Positions 1 to 14,800 are shown, counted from the first letter of the stretch. The stretch: 64,000 nucleotides of DNA from Hyaloperonospora brassicae (GCA_947650285.1 CANTFL010000138.1:1-64000); one strand, 5' to 3'. Numbers and translations are program-made. Notes: a model not told the origin generated them from the sequence alone.

Positions 1-3000
1 GGTGGGATCGGCGTCTGAATGACCCAAGATTTTTCGATTCTTGAAAAGAAGAGCAGCCACGCGGACATCATGCACAAAGTGCTCCTCCAAATGCAAGAGT
101 CCGGTGTACTTGATGCCGTACTCGATACACACCGTCAATCAGCCCAGGTTGGCAGCCGGCACGTCTAAGGCTGCGTCAGCTAAGGTTTGGGCCACTACCA
201 TAGCCAAGCAATTACCATTACCAGTCGCCGGTGTGATCACCTCGCGTACGCCCAGAATATGACGGAGGGTCTTCAAGTCACGCGGAAGGTCGGTGGGGTG
301 CGGTTCCATTGAAATCGCATGCGTCGGCTCGCCACTCATGCGACGAAAGCTTTTTTGACTTTGATCACGCTCCTTGCTCTTCCGGGTTATCAGTGTCGGA
401 CTTGACTGCGTCGGCGCCTTTCCGCGCGAAATCGACTATTTCCGCCGGGTTTGTTCGAGTGGATAGGTGAGGTCGGTTTACGTATGGTCGCCCCGGCCAA
501 GTACAGTCGGTATCGGTGGATTGGACAGCAGACGGCTCAAGGTCCGCCGCCGGCACCGACCGATCCGGAGCATCTGTAGGCGAGGTCACCGAATACTGAC
601 CCGTGCTGACGCTGACCGGGTCGGGGATCGGCGTCTGAATGACCCAAGCTTTTTCGATTCTTGAAAAGAAGAGCAGCCACGCGGACATCATGCACAAAGT
701 GCTCCTCCAAATGCAAAAATCCGATGTACTTGATGCCGTTCTTGATACACACCGTCAATCGGCCCAGGTTGGCAGCCGGCACGTCTAAGGCTGCGTCAGC
801 TATGGTTTGGGCCACTACCATAGCCAAGCAATTACCATTACCAGTCGCCGGTGTGATCACCTCGCGTACGCCCAGAATATGACGGAGGGTCTTCAAGTCA
901 CGCGGAAGGTCGGTGGGGTGCGGTTCCATTAAAATCGCATGCGTCGGCTCGCCACTCATGCGACGAAAGCTTTTTTGACTTTGATCACGCTCCTTGCTCT
1001 TCAGGGTTATCAGTGTCGGACTTGACTGCGTCGGCGCCTTTCCGCGCGAAATCGACTATTTCCGCCGGGTTTGTTCGAGTGGATAGGTGAGGTCGGTTTA
1101 CGTATGGTCATCCCGGCCGAGTACAGTCGGTATCGGTGGATTGGACAGCAGACGGCTCAAGGTCCGCCGCCGGCACCGACCGATCCGGAGCATCTGTGGG
1201 CGAGGTCACCGAATACTGACCCGTGCTGACGCTGACCGGGTCGGGGATCGGCATCTGAATGACCCAAGCTTTTTCGATTCTTGAAAAGAAGAGCAGCCAC
1301 GCGGACATCATGCACAAAGTGCTCCTCCAAATGCAAGAATCCGATGTACTTGATGCCGTTCTCGATACACACCGTCAATCGGCCCAGGTTGGCAGCCGGC
1401 ACGTCTAAGGCTGCGTCAGCTATGGTTTGGGCCACTACCATAGCCAAGCAATTACCATTACCAGTCGCCGGTGTGATCACCTCGCGTACGCCCAGAATAT
1501 GACGGAGGGTCTTCAAGTCACGCGGAAGGTCGGTGGGGTGCGGTTCCATTAAAATCGCATGCGTCGGCTCGCCACTCATGCGACGAAAGCTTTTTTGACT
1601 TTGGTCACGCTCCTTGCTCTTCAGGGTGAGCAGTGTCGGACTTGACTGCGTCGGCGCCTTTCCGCGCGAAATCGACTATTTCCGCCGGGTTTGTTCGAGG
1701 GGATAGGTGAGGTCGGTTTACGGTATGGTCGTCCCGGCCAAGTACAGTCGGTATCGGTGGATTGGACAGCAGACGGCTCAAGGTCCGCCGCCGGCACCGA
1801 CCGATCCGGAGCATCTGTGGGCGAGGTCACCGAATACTGACCCGTGCTGACGCTGACCGGGTCGGGGATCGGCATCTGAATGACCCAAGCTTTTTCGATT
1901 CTTGAAAAGAAGAGCAGCCACGCGGACATCATGCACAAAGTGCTCCTCCAAATGCAAGAATCCGATGTACTTGATGCCGTTCTCGATACACACCGTCAAT
2001 CGGCCCAGGTTGGCAGCCGGCACGTCTAAGGCTGCGTCAGCTAAGGTTTGGGCCACTACCATAGCCAAGCAATTACCATTACCAGTCGCCGGTGTGATCA
2101 CCTCGCGTACGCCCAGAATATGACGGAGGGTCTTCAAGTCACGCGGAAGGTCGGTGGGGTGCGGTTCCATTAAAATCGCATGCGTCGGCTCGCCACTCAT
2201 GCGACGAAAGCTTTTTTGACTTTGATCACGCTCCTTGCTCTTCAGGGTGATCAGTGTCGGACTTGACTGCGTCGGCGCCTTTCCGCGCGAAATCGACTAT
2301 TTCCGCCGGGTTTGTTCGAGTGGATAGGTGAGGTCGGTTTACGGTATGGTCGTCCCGGCCGAGTACAGTCGGTATCGGTGGATTGGACAGCAGACGGCTC
2401 AAGGTCCGCCGCCGGCACCGACCGATCCGGAGCATCTGTGGGCGAGGTCACCGAATACTGACCCGTGCTGACGCTGACCGGGTCGGGGATCGGCATCTGA
2501 ATGACCCAAGCTTTTTCGATTCTTGAAAAGAAGAGCAGCCACGCGGACATCATGCACAAAGTGCTCCTCCAAATGCAAGAGTCCGGTGTACTTGATGCCG
2601 TACTCGATACACACCGTCAATCGGCCCAGGTTGGCAGCCGGCACGTCTAAGGCTGCGTCAGCTATGGTTTGGGCCACTACCATAGCCAAGCAATTACCAT
2701 TACCAGTCGCCGGTGTGATCACCTCGCGTACGCCCAGAATATGACGGAGGGTCTTCAAGTCACGCGGAAGGTCGGTGGGGTGCGGTTCCATTGAAATCGC
2801 ATGCGTCGGCTCGCCACTCATGCGACGAAAGCTTTTTTGACTTTGATCACGCTCCTTGCTCTTCAGGGTGATCAGTGTCGGACTTGACTGCGTCGGCGCC
2901 TTTCCGCGCGAAATCGACTATTTCCGCCGGGTTTGTTCGAGGGGATAGGTGAGGTCGGTATCGGTTTGGTCGTCCCGGCCGAGTACAGTCGGTATCGGTG

Positions 3001-4086
3001 GATTGGACAGCAGACGGCTCAAGGTCCGCCGCCGGCACCGACCGATCCGGAGCATCTGTAGGCGAGGTCACCGAATACTGACCCGTGCTGACGCTGACCG
3101 GGTCGGGGATCGGCATCTGAATGACCCAAGCTTTTTCGATTCTTGAAAAGAAGAGCAGCCACGCGGACATCATGCACAAAGTGCTCCTCCAAATGCAAGA
3201 GTCCGGTATACTTGATACCGTACTCGATACACACCGTCAATCGGCCCAGGTTGGCAGCCGGCACGTCTAAGGCTGCGTCAGCTAAGGTTTGGGCCACTAC
3301 CATAGCCAAGCAATTACCATTACCAGTCGCCGGTGTGATCACCTCGCGTACGCCCAGAGCGTGACGGAGGGTCTTCAAGTCACACGGAAGGTCGGTGGGG
3401 TGCGGTTCCATTAAAATCGCATGCGTCGGCTCGCCACTCATGCGACGAAAGCTTTTTTGACTTTGATCACGCTCCTTGCTCTTCAGGGTGAGCAGTGTCG
3501 GACTTGACTGCGTCGGCGCCTTTCCGCGCGAAATCGACTATTTCCGCCGGGTTTGTTCGAGGGGATAGGTGCGGTCGGTATCGGTTTGGTCGTCCCGGCC
3601 AAGCACAGTCGGTATCGGTGGATTGGACAGCAGACGGCTCAAGGTCCGCCGCCGGCACCGACCGATCCGGAGCATCTGTAGGCGAGGTCACCGAATACTG
3701 ACCCGTGCTGACGCTGACCGGGTCGGGGATCGGCATCTGAATGACCCAAGCTTTTTCGATTCTTGAAAAGAAGAGCAGCCACGCGGACATCATGCACAAA
3801 GTGCTCCTCCAAATGCAAGAGTCCGGTATACTTGATACCGTACTCGATACACACCGTCAATCGGCCCAGGTTGGCAGCCGGCACGTCTAAGGCTGCGTCA
3901 GCTAAGGTTTGGGCCACTACCATAGCCAAGCAATTACCATTACCAGTCGCCGGTGTGATCACCTCGCGTACGCCCAGAGCGTGACGGAGGGTCTTCAAGT
4001 CACGCGGAAGGTCGGTGGGGTGCGGTTCCATTAAAATCGCATGCGTCGGCTCGCCACTCATGCGACGAAAGCTTTTTTGACTTTGA

Positions 4087-4419
4087 TCACGCTCCTTGCT
4101 CTTCAGGGTGAGCAGTGTCGGACTTGAATGCGTCGGCGCCTTTCCGCGCGAAATCGACTATTTCCGCCGGGTTTGTTCGAGGGGATAGGTGCGGTCGGTA
4201 TCGGTTTGGTCGTCCCGGCCGAGTACAGTCGGTATCGGTGGATTGGACAGCAGACGGCTCAAGGTCCGCCGCCGGCACCGACCGATCCGGAGCATCTGTG
4301 GGCGAGGTCACCGAATACTGACCCGTGCTGACGCTGACCGGGTCGGGGATCGGCATCTGAATGACCCAAGCTTTTTCGATTCTTGAAAAGAAGAGCAGCC
4401 ACGCGGACATCATGCACAA
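4087..4419 (-). pseudogene. Representative 110-codon linker ORF of the left array
   Basis: This is the second ORF of a typical left-hand unit, in another minus-strand frame and overlapping the end of the motif ORF. It starts M-C-M-M-S, then a short hydrophobic stretch (AWLLFFSRIEKAW), then a Pro/Ser/Thr/Asp-rich stretch with no visible domain. It stops at P-E-E-Q-G-A because of an extra base relative to right-hand units, where the same frame runs on through R-K-S-E-E-R-D into the next M-S-G-E-P. It is best read as the disordered linker between two motif repeats. Confidence 0.4.
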
Positions 4420-4681
4420 AGTGCTCCTCCAAATGCAAGAGTCCGGTATACTTGATACCGTACTCGATACACACCGTCAATCGGCCCAGGTTGGCAGCCG
4501 GCACGTCTAAGGCTGCGTCAGCTAAGGTTTGGGCCACTACCATAGCCAAGCAATTACCATTACCAGTCGCCGGTGTGATCACCTCGCGTAAGCCCAGAGC
4601 GTGACGGAGGGTCTTCAAGTCACGCGGAAGGTCGGTGGGGTGCGGTTCCATTGAAATCGCATGCGTCGGCTCGCCACTCAT
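4259..4681 (-). pseudogene. Representative 140-codon OTU-like motif ORF of the left array
   Basis: This is one typical copy of the motif ORF that recurs in nearly every left-hand unit. It begins M-S-G-E-P; the G-N-G-N-C motif is at residues 40-44, with Cys44 in the place of the OTU nucleophile. A hydrophobic helix (LAMVVAQ) follows. A second conserved segment holds K-Y-T-G-L-L-H and E-E-H-F-V-H-D at about residues 77-91. The last ~35 residues (ending G-A-G-G-G-P) are probably a frameshifted reading of the linker, because units with a one-base deletion read D-A-P-D-R-S instead. OTU enzymes need a His near the domain's C-terminus, which is absent. Function as a protein is doubtful. Confidence 0.5.
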
Positions 4682-7600
4682 GCGACGAAAGCTTTTTTGA
4701 CTTTGATCACGCTCCTTGCTCTTCAGGGTGAGCAGTGTCGGACTTGACTGCGTCGGCGCCTTTCCGCGCGAAATCGACTATTTCCGCCGGGTTTGTTCGA
4801 GGGGATAGGTGCGGTCGGTATCGGTTTGGTCGTCCCGGCCAAGCACAGTCGGTATCGGTGGATTGGACAGCAGACGGCTCAAGGTCCGCCGCCGGCACCG
4901 ACCGATCCGGAGCATCTGTGGGCGAGGTCACCGAATACTGACCCGTGCTGACGCTGACCGGGTCGGGGATCGGCATCTGAATGACCCAAGCTTTTTCGAT
5001 TCTTGAAAAGAAGAGCAGCCACGCGGACATCATGCACAAAGTGCTCCTCCAAATGCAAGAGTCCGGTATACTTGATACCGTACTCGATACACACCGTCAA
5101 TCGGCCCAGGTTGGCAGCCGGCACGTCTAAGGCTGCGTCAGCTAAGGTTTGGGCCACTACCATAGCCAAGCAATTACCATTACCAGTCGCCGGTGTGATC
5201 ACCTCGCGTAAGCCCAGAGCGTGACGGAGGGTCTTCAAGTCACACGGAAGGTCGGTGGGGTGCGGTTCCATTGAAATCGCATGCGTCGGCTCGCCACTCA
5301 TGCGACGAAAGCTTTTTTGACTTTGATCACGCTCCTTGCTCTTCAGGGTGAGCAGTGTCGGACTTGAATGCGTCGGTGCCTTTCCGCGCGAAATCGACTA
5401 TTTCCGCCGGGTTTGTTCGAGGGGATAGGTGCGGTCGGTATCGGTTTGGTCGTCCCGGCCGAGGACAGTCGGTATCGGTGGATTGGACAGCAGACGGCTC
5501 AAGGTCCGCCGCCGGCACCGACCGATCCGGAGCATCTGTGGGCGAGGTCACCGAATACTGACCCGTGCTGACGCTGACCGGGTCGGGGATCGGCATCTGA
5601 ATGACCCAAGCTTTTTCGATTCTTGAAAAGAAGAGCAGCCACGCGGACATCATGCACAAAGTGCTCCTCCAAATGCAAGAGTCCGGTATACTTGATACCG
5701 TACTCGATACACACCGTCAATCGGCCCAGGTTGGCAGCCGGCACGTCTAAGGCTGCGTCAGCTAAGGTTTGGGCCACTACCATAGCCAAGCAATTACCAT
5801 TACCAGTCGCCGGTGTGATCACCTCGCGTACGCCCAGAGCGTGACGGAGGGTCTTCAAGTCACACGGAAGGTCGGTGGGGTGCGGTTCCATTAAAATCGC
5901 ATGCGTCGGCTCGCCACTCATGCGACGAAAGCTTTTTTGACTTTGATCACGCTCCTTGCTCTTCAGGGTGAGCAGTGTCGGACTTGAATGCGTCGGTGCC
6001 TTTCCGCGCGAAATCGACTATTTCCGCCGGGTTTGTTCGAGGGGATAGGTGCGGTCGGTATCGGTTTGGTCGTCCCGGCCAAGCACAGTCGGTATCGGTG
6101 GATTGGACAGCAGACGGCTCAAGGTCCGCCGCCGGCACCGACCGATCCGGAGCATCTGTAGGCGAGGTCACCGAATACTGACCCGTGCTGACGCTGACCG
6201 GGTCGGGGATCGGCATCTGAATGACCCAAGCTTTTTCGATTCTTGAAAAGAAGAGCAGCCACGCGGACATCATGCACAAAGTGCTCCTCCAAATGCAAGA
6301 GTCCGGTATACTTGATACCGTACTCGATACACACCGTCAATCGGCCCAGGTTGGCAGCCGGCACGTCTAAGGCTGCGTCAGCTAAGGTTTGGGCCACTAC
6401 CATAGCCAAGCAATTACCATTACCAGTCGCCGGTGTGATCACCTCGCGTAAGCCCAGAGCGTGACGGAGGGTCTTCAAGTCACACGGAAGGTCGGTGGGG
6501 TGCGGTTCCATTAAAATCGCATGCGTCGGCTCGCCACTCATGCGACGAAAGCTTTTTTGACTTTGATCACGCTCCTTGCTCTTCAGGGTGAGCAGTGTCG
6601 GACTTGAATGCGTCGGTGCCTTTCCGCGCGAAATCGACTATTTCCGCCGGGTTTGTTCGAGGGGATAGGTGCGGTCGGTATCGGTTTGGTCGTCCCGGCC
6701 GAGGACAGTCGGTATCGGTGGATTGGACAGCAGACGGCTCAAGGTCCGCCGCCGGCACCGACCGATCCGGAGCATCTGTGGGCGAGGTCACCGAATACTG
6801 ACCCGTGCTGACGCTGACCGGGTCGGGGATCGGCATCTGAATGACCCAAGCTTTTTCGATTCTTGAAAAGAAGAGCAGCCACGCGGACATCATGCACAAA
6901 GTGCTCCTCCGAATGCAAGAGTCCGGTATACTTGATACCGTACTCGATACACACCGTCAATCGGCCCAGGTTGGCAGCCGGCACGTCTAAGGCTGCGTCA
7001 GCTAAGGTTTGGGCCACTACCATAGCCAAGCAATTACCATTACCAGTCGCCGGTGTGATCACCTCGCGTACGCCCAGAGCGTGACGGAGGGTCTTCAAGT
7101 CACACGGAAGGTCGGTGGGGTGCGGTTCCATTGAAATCGCATGCGTCGGCTCGCCACTCATGCGACGAAAGCTTTTTTGACTTTGATCACGCTCCTTGCT
7201 CTTCAGGGTGAGCAGTGTCGGACTTGAATGCGTCGGTGCCTTTCCGCGCGAAATCGACTATTTCCGCCGGGTTTGTTCGAGGGGATAGGTGCGGTCGGTA
7301 TCGGTTTGGTCGTCCCGGCCAAGCACAGTCGGTATCGGTGGATTGGACAGCAGACGGCTCAAGGTCCGCCGCCGGCACCGACCGATCCGGAGCATCTGTG
7401 GGCGAGGTCACCGAATACTGACCCGTGCTGACGCTGACCGGGTCGGGGATCGGCATCTGAATGACCCAAGCTTTTTCGATTCTTGAAAAGAAGAGCAGCC
7501 ACGCGGACATCATGCACAAAGTGCTCCTCCGAATGCAAGAGTCCGGTATACTTGATACCGTACTCGATACACACCGTCAATCGGCCCAGGTTGGCAGCCG

Positions 7601-10600
7601 GCACGTCTAAGGCTGCGTCAGCTAAGGTTTGGGCCACTACCATAGCCAAGCAATTACCATTACCAGTCGCCGGTGTGATCACCTCGCGTAAGCCCAGAGC
7701 GTGACGGAGGGTCTTCAAGTCACACGGAAGGTCGGTGGGGTGCGGTTCCATTAAAATCGCATGCGTCGGCTCGCCACTCATGCGACGAAAGCTTTTTTGA
7801 CTTTGATCACGCTCCTTGCTCTTCAGGGTGAGCAGTGTCGGACTTGAATGCGTCGGTGCCTTTCCGCGCGAAATCGACTATTTCCGCCGGGTTTGTTCGA
7901 GGGGATAGGTGCGGTCGGTATCGGTTTGGTCGTCCCGGCCGAGCACAGTCGGTATCGGTGGATTGGACAGCAGACGGCTCAAGGTCCGCCGCCGGCACCG
8001 ACCGATCCGGAGCATCTGTGGGCGAGGTCACCGAATACTGACCCGTGCTGACGCTGACCGGGTCGGGGATCGGCATCTGAATGACCCAAGCTTTTTCGAT
8101 TCTTGAAAAGAAGAGCAGCCACGCGGACATCATGCACAAAGTGCTCCTCCGAATGCAAGAGTCCGGTATACTTGATACCGTACTCGATACACACCGTCAA
8201 TCGGCCCAGGTTGGCAGCCGGCACGTCTAAGGCTGCGTCAGCTAAGGTTTGGGCCACTACCATAGCCAAGCAATTACCATTACCAGTCGCCGGTGTGATC
8301 ACCTCGCGTAAGCCCAGAGCGTGACGGAGGGTCTTCAAGTCACACGGAAGGTCGGTGGGGTGCGGTTCCATTGAAATCGCATGCGTCGGCTCGCCACTCA
8401 TGCGACGAAAGCTTTTTTGACTTTGATCACGCTCCTTGCTCTTCAGGGTGAGCAGTGTCGGACTTGAATGCGTCGGTGCCTTTCCGCGCGAAATCGACTA
8501 TTTCCGCCGGGTTTGTTCGAGGGGATAGGTGCGGTCGGTATCGGTTTGGTCGTCCCGGCCGAGCACAGTCGGTATCGGTGGATTGGACAGCAGACGGCTC
8601 AAGGTCCGCCGCCGGCACCGACCGATCCGGAGCATCTGTGGGCGAGGTCACCGAATACTGACCCGTGCTGACGCTGACCGGGTCGGGGATCGGCATCTGA
8701 ATGACCCAAGCTTTTTCGATTCTTGAAAAGAAGAGCAGCCACGCGGACATCATGCACAAAGTGCTCCTCCAAATGCAAGAGTCCGGTATACTTGATACCG
8801 TACTCGATACACACCGTCAATCGGCCCAGGTTGGCAGCCGGCACGTCTAAGGCTGCGTCAGCTAAGGTTTGGGCCACTACCATAGCCAAGCAATTACCAT
8901 TACCAGTCGCCGGTGTGATCACCTCGCGTAAGCCCAGAGCGTGACGGAGGGTCTTCAAGTCACACGGAAGGTCGGTGGGGTGCGGTTCCATTAAAATCGC
9001 ATGCGTCGGCTCGCCACTCATGCGACGAAAGCTTTTTTGACTTTGATCACGCTCCTTGCTCTTCAGGGTGAGCAGTGTCGGACTTGAATGCGTCGGTGCC
9101 TTTCCGCGCGAAATCGACTATTTCCGCCGGGTTTGTTCGAGGGGATAGGTGCGGTCGGTATCGGTTTGGTCGTCCCGGCCAAGCACAGTCGGTATCGGTG
9201 GATTGGACAGCAGACGGCTCAAGGTCCGCCGCCGGCACCGACCGATCCGGAGCATCTGTGGGCGAGGTCACCGAATACTGACCCGTGCTGACGCTGACCG
9301 GGTCGGGGATCGGCATCTGAATGACCCAAGCTTTTTCGATTCTTGAAAAGAAGAGCAGCCACGCGGACATCATGCACAAAGTGCTCCTCCGAATGCAAGA
9401 GTCCGGTATACTTGATACCGTACTCGATACACACCGTCAATCGGCCCAGGTTGGCAGCCGGCACGTCTAAGGCTGCGTCAGCTAAGGTTTGGGCCACTAC
9501 CATAGCCAAGCAATTACCATTACCAGTCGCCGGTGTGATCACCTCGCGTAAGCCCAGAGCGTGACGGAGGGTCTTCAAGTCACACGGAAGGTCGGTGGGG
9601 TGCGGTTCCATTGAAATCGCATGCGTCGGCTCGCCACTCATGCGACGAAAGCTTTTTTGACTTTGATCACGCTCCTTGCTCTTCAGGGTGAGCAGTGTCG
9701 GACTTGAATGCGTCGGTGCCTTTCCGCGCGAAATCGACTATTTCCGCCGGGTTTGTTCGAGGGGATAGGTGCGGTCGGTATCGGTTTGGTCGTCCCGGCC
9801 AAGCACAGTCGGTATCGGTGGATTGGACAGCAGACGGCTCAAGGTCCGCCGCCGGCACCGACCGATCCGGAGCATCTGTGGGCGAGGTCACCGAATACTG
9901 ACCCGTGCTGACGCTGACCGGGTCGGGGATCGGCATCTGAATGACCCAAGCTTTTTCGATTCTCGAAAAGAAGAGCAGCCACGCGGACATCATGCACAAA
10001 GTGCTCCTCCGAATGCAAGAGTCCGGTATACTTGATACCGTACTCGATACACACCGTCAATCGGCCCAGGTTGGCAGCCGGCACGTCTAAGGCTGCGTCA
10101 GCTAAGGTTTGGGCCACTACCATAGCCAAGCAATTACCATTACCAGTCGCCGGTGTGATCACCTCGCGTAAGCCCAGAGCGTGACGGAGGGTCTTCAAGT
10201 CACACGGAAGGTCGGTGGGGTGCGGTTCCATTGAAATCGCATGCGTCGGCTCGCCACTCATGCGACGAAAGCTTTTTTTGACTTTGATCACGCTCCTTGC
10301 TCTTCAGGGTGAGCAGTGTCGGACTTGACTGCGTCGGCGCCTTTCCGCGCGAAATCGACTATTTCCGCCGGGTTTGTTCGAGGGGATAGGTGCGGTCGGT
10401 ATCGGTTTGGTCGTCCCGGCCGAGCACAGTCGGTATCGGTGGATTGGACAGCAGACGGCTCAAGGTCCGCCGCCGGCACCGACCGATCCGGGGCATCTGT
10501 GGGCGAGGTCACCGAATACTGACCCGTGCTGACGCTGACCGGGTCGGGGATCGGCATCTGAATGACCCAAGCTTTTTCGATTCTTGAAAAGAAGAGCAGC

Positions 10601-13600
10601 CACGCGGACATCATGCACAAAGTGCTCCTCCGAATGCAAGAGTCCGGTATACTTGATACCGTACTCGATACACACCGTCAATCGGCCCAGGTTGGCAGCC
10701 GGCACGTCTAAGGCTGCGTCAGCTAAGGTTTGGGCCACTACCATAGCCAAGCAATTACCATTACCAGTCGCCGGTGTGATCACCTCGCGTAAGCCCAGAG
10801 CGTGACGGAGGGTCTTCAAGTCACACGGAAGGTCGGTGGGGTGCGGTTCCATTGAAATCGCATGCGTCGGCTCGCCACTCATGCGACGAAAGCTTTTTTG
10901 ACTTTGATCACGCTCCTTGCTCTTCAGGGTGAGCAGTGTCGGACTTGACTGCGTCGGTGCCTTTCCGCGCGAAATCGACTATTTCCGCCGGGTTTGTTCG
11001 AGGGGATAGGTGCGGTCGGTATCGGTTTGGTCGTCCCGGCCGAGGACAGTCGGTATCGGTGGATTGGACAGCAGACGGCTCAAGGTCCGCCGCCGGCACC
11101 GACCGATCCGGAGCATCTGTGGGCGAGGTCACCGAATACTGACCCGTGCTGACGCTGACCGGGTCGGGGATCGGCGTCTGAATGACCCAAGCTTTTTCGA
11201 TTCTCGAAAAGAAGAGCAGCCACGCGGACATCATGCACAAAGTGCTCCTCCGAATGCAAGAGTCCGGTATACTTGATACCGTACTCGATACACACCGTCA
11301 ATCGGCCCAGGTTGGCAGCCGGCACGTCTAAGGCTGCGTCAGCTATGGTTTGGGCCACTACCATAGCCAAGCAATTACCATTACCAGTCGCCGGTGTGAT
11401 CACCTCGCGTAAGCCCAGAGCGTGACGGAGGGTCTTCAAGTCACACGGAAGGTCGGTGGGGTGCGGTTCCATTAAAATCGCATGCGTCGGCTCGCCACTC
11501 ATGCGACGAAAGCTTTTTTGACTTTGATCACGCTCCTTGCTCTTCAGGGTGAGCAGTGTCGGACTTGACTGCGTCGGCGCCTTTCCGCGCGAAATCGACT
11601 ATTTCCGCCGGGTTTGTTCGAGGGGATAGGTGCGGTCGGTATCGGTTTGGTCGTCCCGGCCGAGCACAGTCGGTATCGGTGGATTGGACAGCAGACGGCT
11701 CAAGGTCCGCCGCCGGCACCGACCGATCCGGGGCATCTGTGGGCGAGGTCACCGAATACTGACCCGTGCTGACGCTGACCGGGTCGGGGATCGGCGTCTG
11801 AATGACCCAAGCTTTTTCGATTCTCGAAAAGAAGAGCAGCCACGCGGACATCATGCACAAAGTGCTCCTCCGAATGCAAGAGTCCGGTATACTTGATACC
11901 GTACTCGATACACACCGTCAATCAGCCCAGGTTGGCAGCCGGCACGTCTAAGGCTGCGTCAGCTAAGGTTTGGGCCACTACCATAGCCAAGCAATTACCA
12001 TTACCAGTCGCCGGTGTGATCACCTCGCGTAAGCCCAGAGCGTGACGGAGGGTCTTCAAGTCACACGGAAGGTCGGTGGGGTGCGGTTCCATTGAAATCG
12101 CATGCGTCGGCTCGCCACTCATGCGACGAAAGCTTTTTTTGACTTTGATCACGCTCCTTGCTCTTCAGGGTGAGCAGTGTCGGACTTGACTGCGTCGGTG
12201 CCTTTCCGCGCGAAATCGACTATTTCCGCCGGGTTTGTTCGAGGGGATAGGTGCGGTCGGTATCGGTTTGGTCGTCCCGGCCGAGCACAGTCGGTATCGG
12301 TGGATTGGACAGCAGACGGCTCAAGGTCCGCCGCCGGCACCGACCGATCCGGGGCATCTGTGGGCGAGGTCACCGAATACTGACCCGTGCTGACGCTGAC
12401 CGGGTCGGGGATCGGCGTCTGAATGACCCAAGCTTTTTCGATTCTCGAAAAGAAGAGCAGCCACGCGGACATCATGCACAAAGTGCTCCTCCGAATGCAA
12501 GAGTCCGGTATACTTGATACCGTACTCGATACACACCGTCAATCAGCCCAGGTTGGCAGCCGGCACGTCTAAGGCTGCGTCAGCTATGGTTTGGGCCACT
12601 ACCATAGCCAAGCAATTACCATTACCAGTCGCCGGTGTGATCACCTCGCGTAAGCCCAGAGCGTGACGGAGGGTCTTCAAGTCACACGGAAGGTCGGTGG
12701 GGTGCGGTTCCATTGAAATCGCATGCGTCGGCTCGCCACTCATGCGACGAAAGCTTTTTTGACTTTGATCACGCTCCTTGCTCTTCAGGGTGACCAGTGT
12801 CGGACTTGAATGCGTCGGTGCCTTTCCGCGCGAAATCGACTATTTCCGCCGGGTTTGTTCGAGGGGATAGGTGCGGTCGGTATCGGTTTGGTCGTCCCGG
12901 CCGAGCACAGTCGGTATCGGTGGATTGGACAGCAGACGGCTCAAGGTCCGCCGCCGGCACCGACCGATCCGGAGCATCTGTGGGCGAGGTCACCGAATAC
13001 TGACCCGCGCTGACGCTGACCGGGTCGTGGATCGGCGTCTGAATGGCTCAAGCTTTTTCGATTCTCGAAAAGAAGAGCAGCCACGCGGACATCATGCACA
13101 AAGTGCTCCTCCGAATGCAAGAGTCCGGTATACTTGATACCGTACTCGATACACACCGTCAATCAGCCCAGGTTGGCAGCCGGCACGTCTAAGGCTGCGT
13201 CAGCTATGGTTTGGGCCACTACCATAGCCAAGCAATTACCATTACCAGTCGCCGGTGTGATCACCTCGCGTAAGCCCAGAGCGTGACGGAGGGTCTTCAA
13301 GTCACACGGAAGGTCGGTGGGGTGCGGTTCCATTGAAATCGCATGCGTCGGCTCGCCACTCATGCGACGAAAGCTTTTTTGACTTTGATCACGCTCCTTG
13401 CTCTTCAGGGTGAGCAGTGTCGGACTTGAATGCGTCGGTGCCTTTCCGCGCGAAATCGACTATTTCCGCCGGGTTTGTTCGAGGGGATAGGTGCGGTCGG
13501 TATCGGTTTGGTCGTCCCGGCCGAGCACAGTCGGTATCGGTGGATTGGACAGCAGACGGCTCAAGGTCCGCCGCCGGCACCGACCGATCCGGAGCATCTG

Positions 13601-14800
13601 TGGGCGAGGTCACCGAATACTGACCCGCGCTGACGCTGACCGGGTCGGGGATCGGCGTCTGAATGACCCAAGCTTTTTCGATTCTCGAAAAGAAGAGCAG
13701 CCACGCGGACATCATGCACAAAGTGCTCCTCCGAATGCAAGAGTCCGGTATACTTGATACCGTACTCGATACACACCGTCAATCGGCCCAGGTTGGCAGC
13801 CGGCACGTCTAAGGCTGCGTCAGCTAAGGTTTGGGCCACTACCATAGCCAAGCAATTACCATTACCAGTCGCCGGTGTGATCACCTCGCGTAAGCCCAGA
13901 GCGTGACGGAGGGTCTTCAAGTCACACGGAAGGTCGGTGGGGTGCGGTTCCATTGAAATCGCATGCGTCGGCTCGCCACTCATGCGACGAAAGCTTTTTT
14001 GACTTTGATCACGCTCCTTGCTCTTCAGGGTGAGCAGTGTCGGACTTGAATGCGTCGGTGCCTTTCCGCGCGAAATCGACTATTTCCGCCGGGTTTGTTC
14101 GAGGGGATAGGTGCGGTCGGTATCGGTTTGGTCGTCCCGGCCGAGGACAGTCGGTATCGGTGGATTGGACAGCAGACGGCTCAAGGTCCGCCGCCGGCAC
14201 CGACCGATCCGGAGCATCTGTGGGCGAGGTCACCGAATACTGACCCGTGCTGACGCTGACCGGGTCGGGGATCGGCATCTGAATGACCCAAGCTTTTTCG
14301 ATTCTTGAAAAGAAGAGCAGCCACGCGGACATCATGCACAAAGTGCTCCTCCGAATGCAAGAGTCCGGTATACTTGATACCGTACTCGATACACACCGTC
14401 AATCGGCCCAGGTTGGCAGCCGGCACGTCTAAGGCTGCGTCAGCTAAGGTTTGGGCCACTACCATAGCCAAGCAATTACCATTACCAGTCGCCGGTGTGA
14501 TCACCTCGCGTAAGCCCAGAGCGTGACGGAGGGTCTTCAAGTCACACGGAAGGTCGGTGGGGTGCGGTTCCATTGAAATCGCATGCGTCGGCTCGCCACT
14601 CATGCGACGAAAGCTTTTTTGACTTTGATCACGCTCCTTGCTCTTCAGGGTGAGCAGTGTCGGACTTGAATGCGTCGGTGCCTTTCCGCGCGAAATCGAC
14701 TATTTCCGCCGGGTTTGTTCGTGGGGATAGGTGCGGTCGGTATCGGTTTGGTCGTCCCGGCCGAGCACAGTCGGTATCGGTGGATTGGACAGCAGACGGC

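Larger units (their letters stand above)
3467..7806 (-). repeat. Dimeric higher-order repeat (~1240 bp) inside the array
   Basis: A diagnostic position in the linker (residues after T-D-T-D-C) alternates from unit to unit: A-W at 3467, T-R at 4087, A-W at 4707, P-R at 5327, A-W at 5947, P-R at 6567 and A-W at 7187. The plus-strand bases gactgcgtcggcg or gaatgcgtcgg(c/t)g also match between the units at 3495 and 4735 but not the one between them. Other markers do not follow the same period, so the order is a mosaic. This suggests amplification in two-unit steps followed by conversion. Confidence 0.55.
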
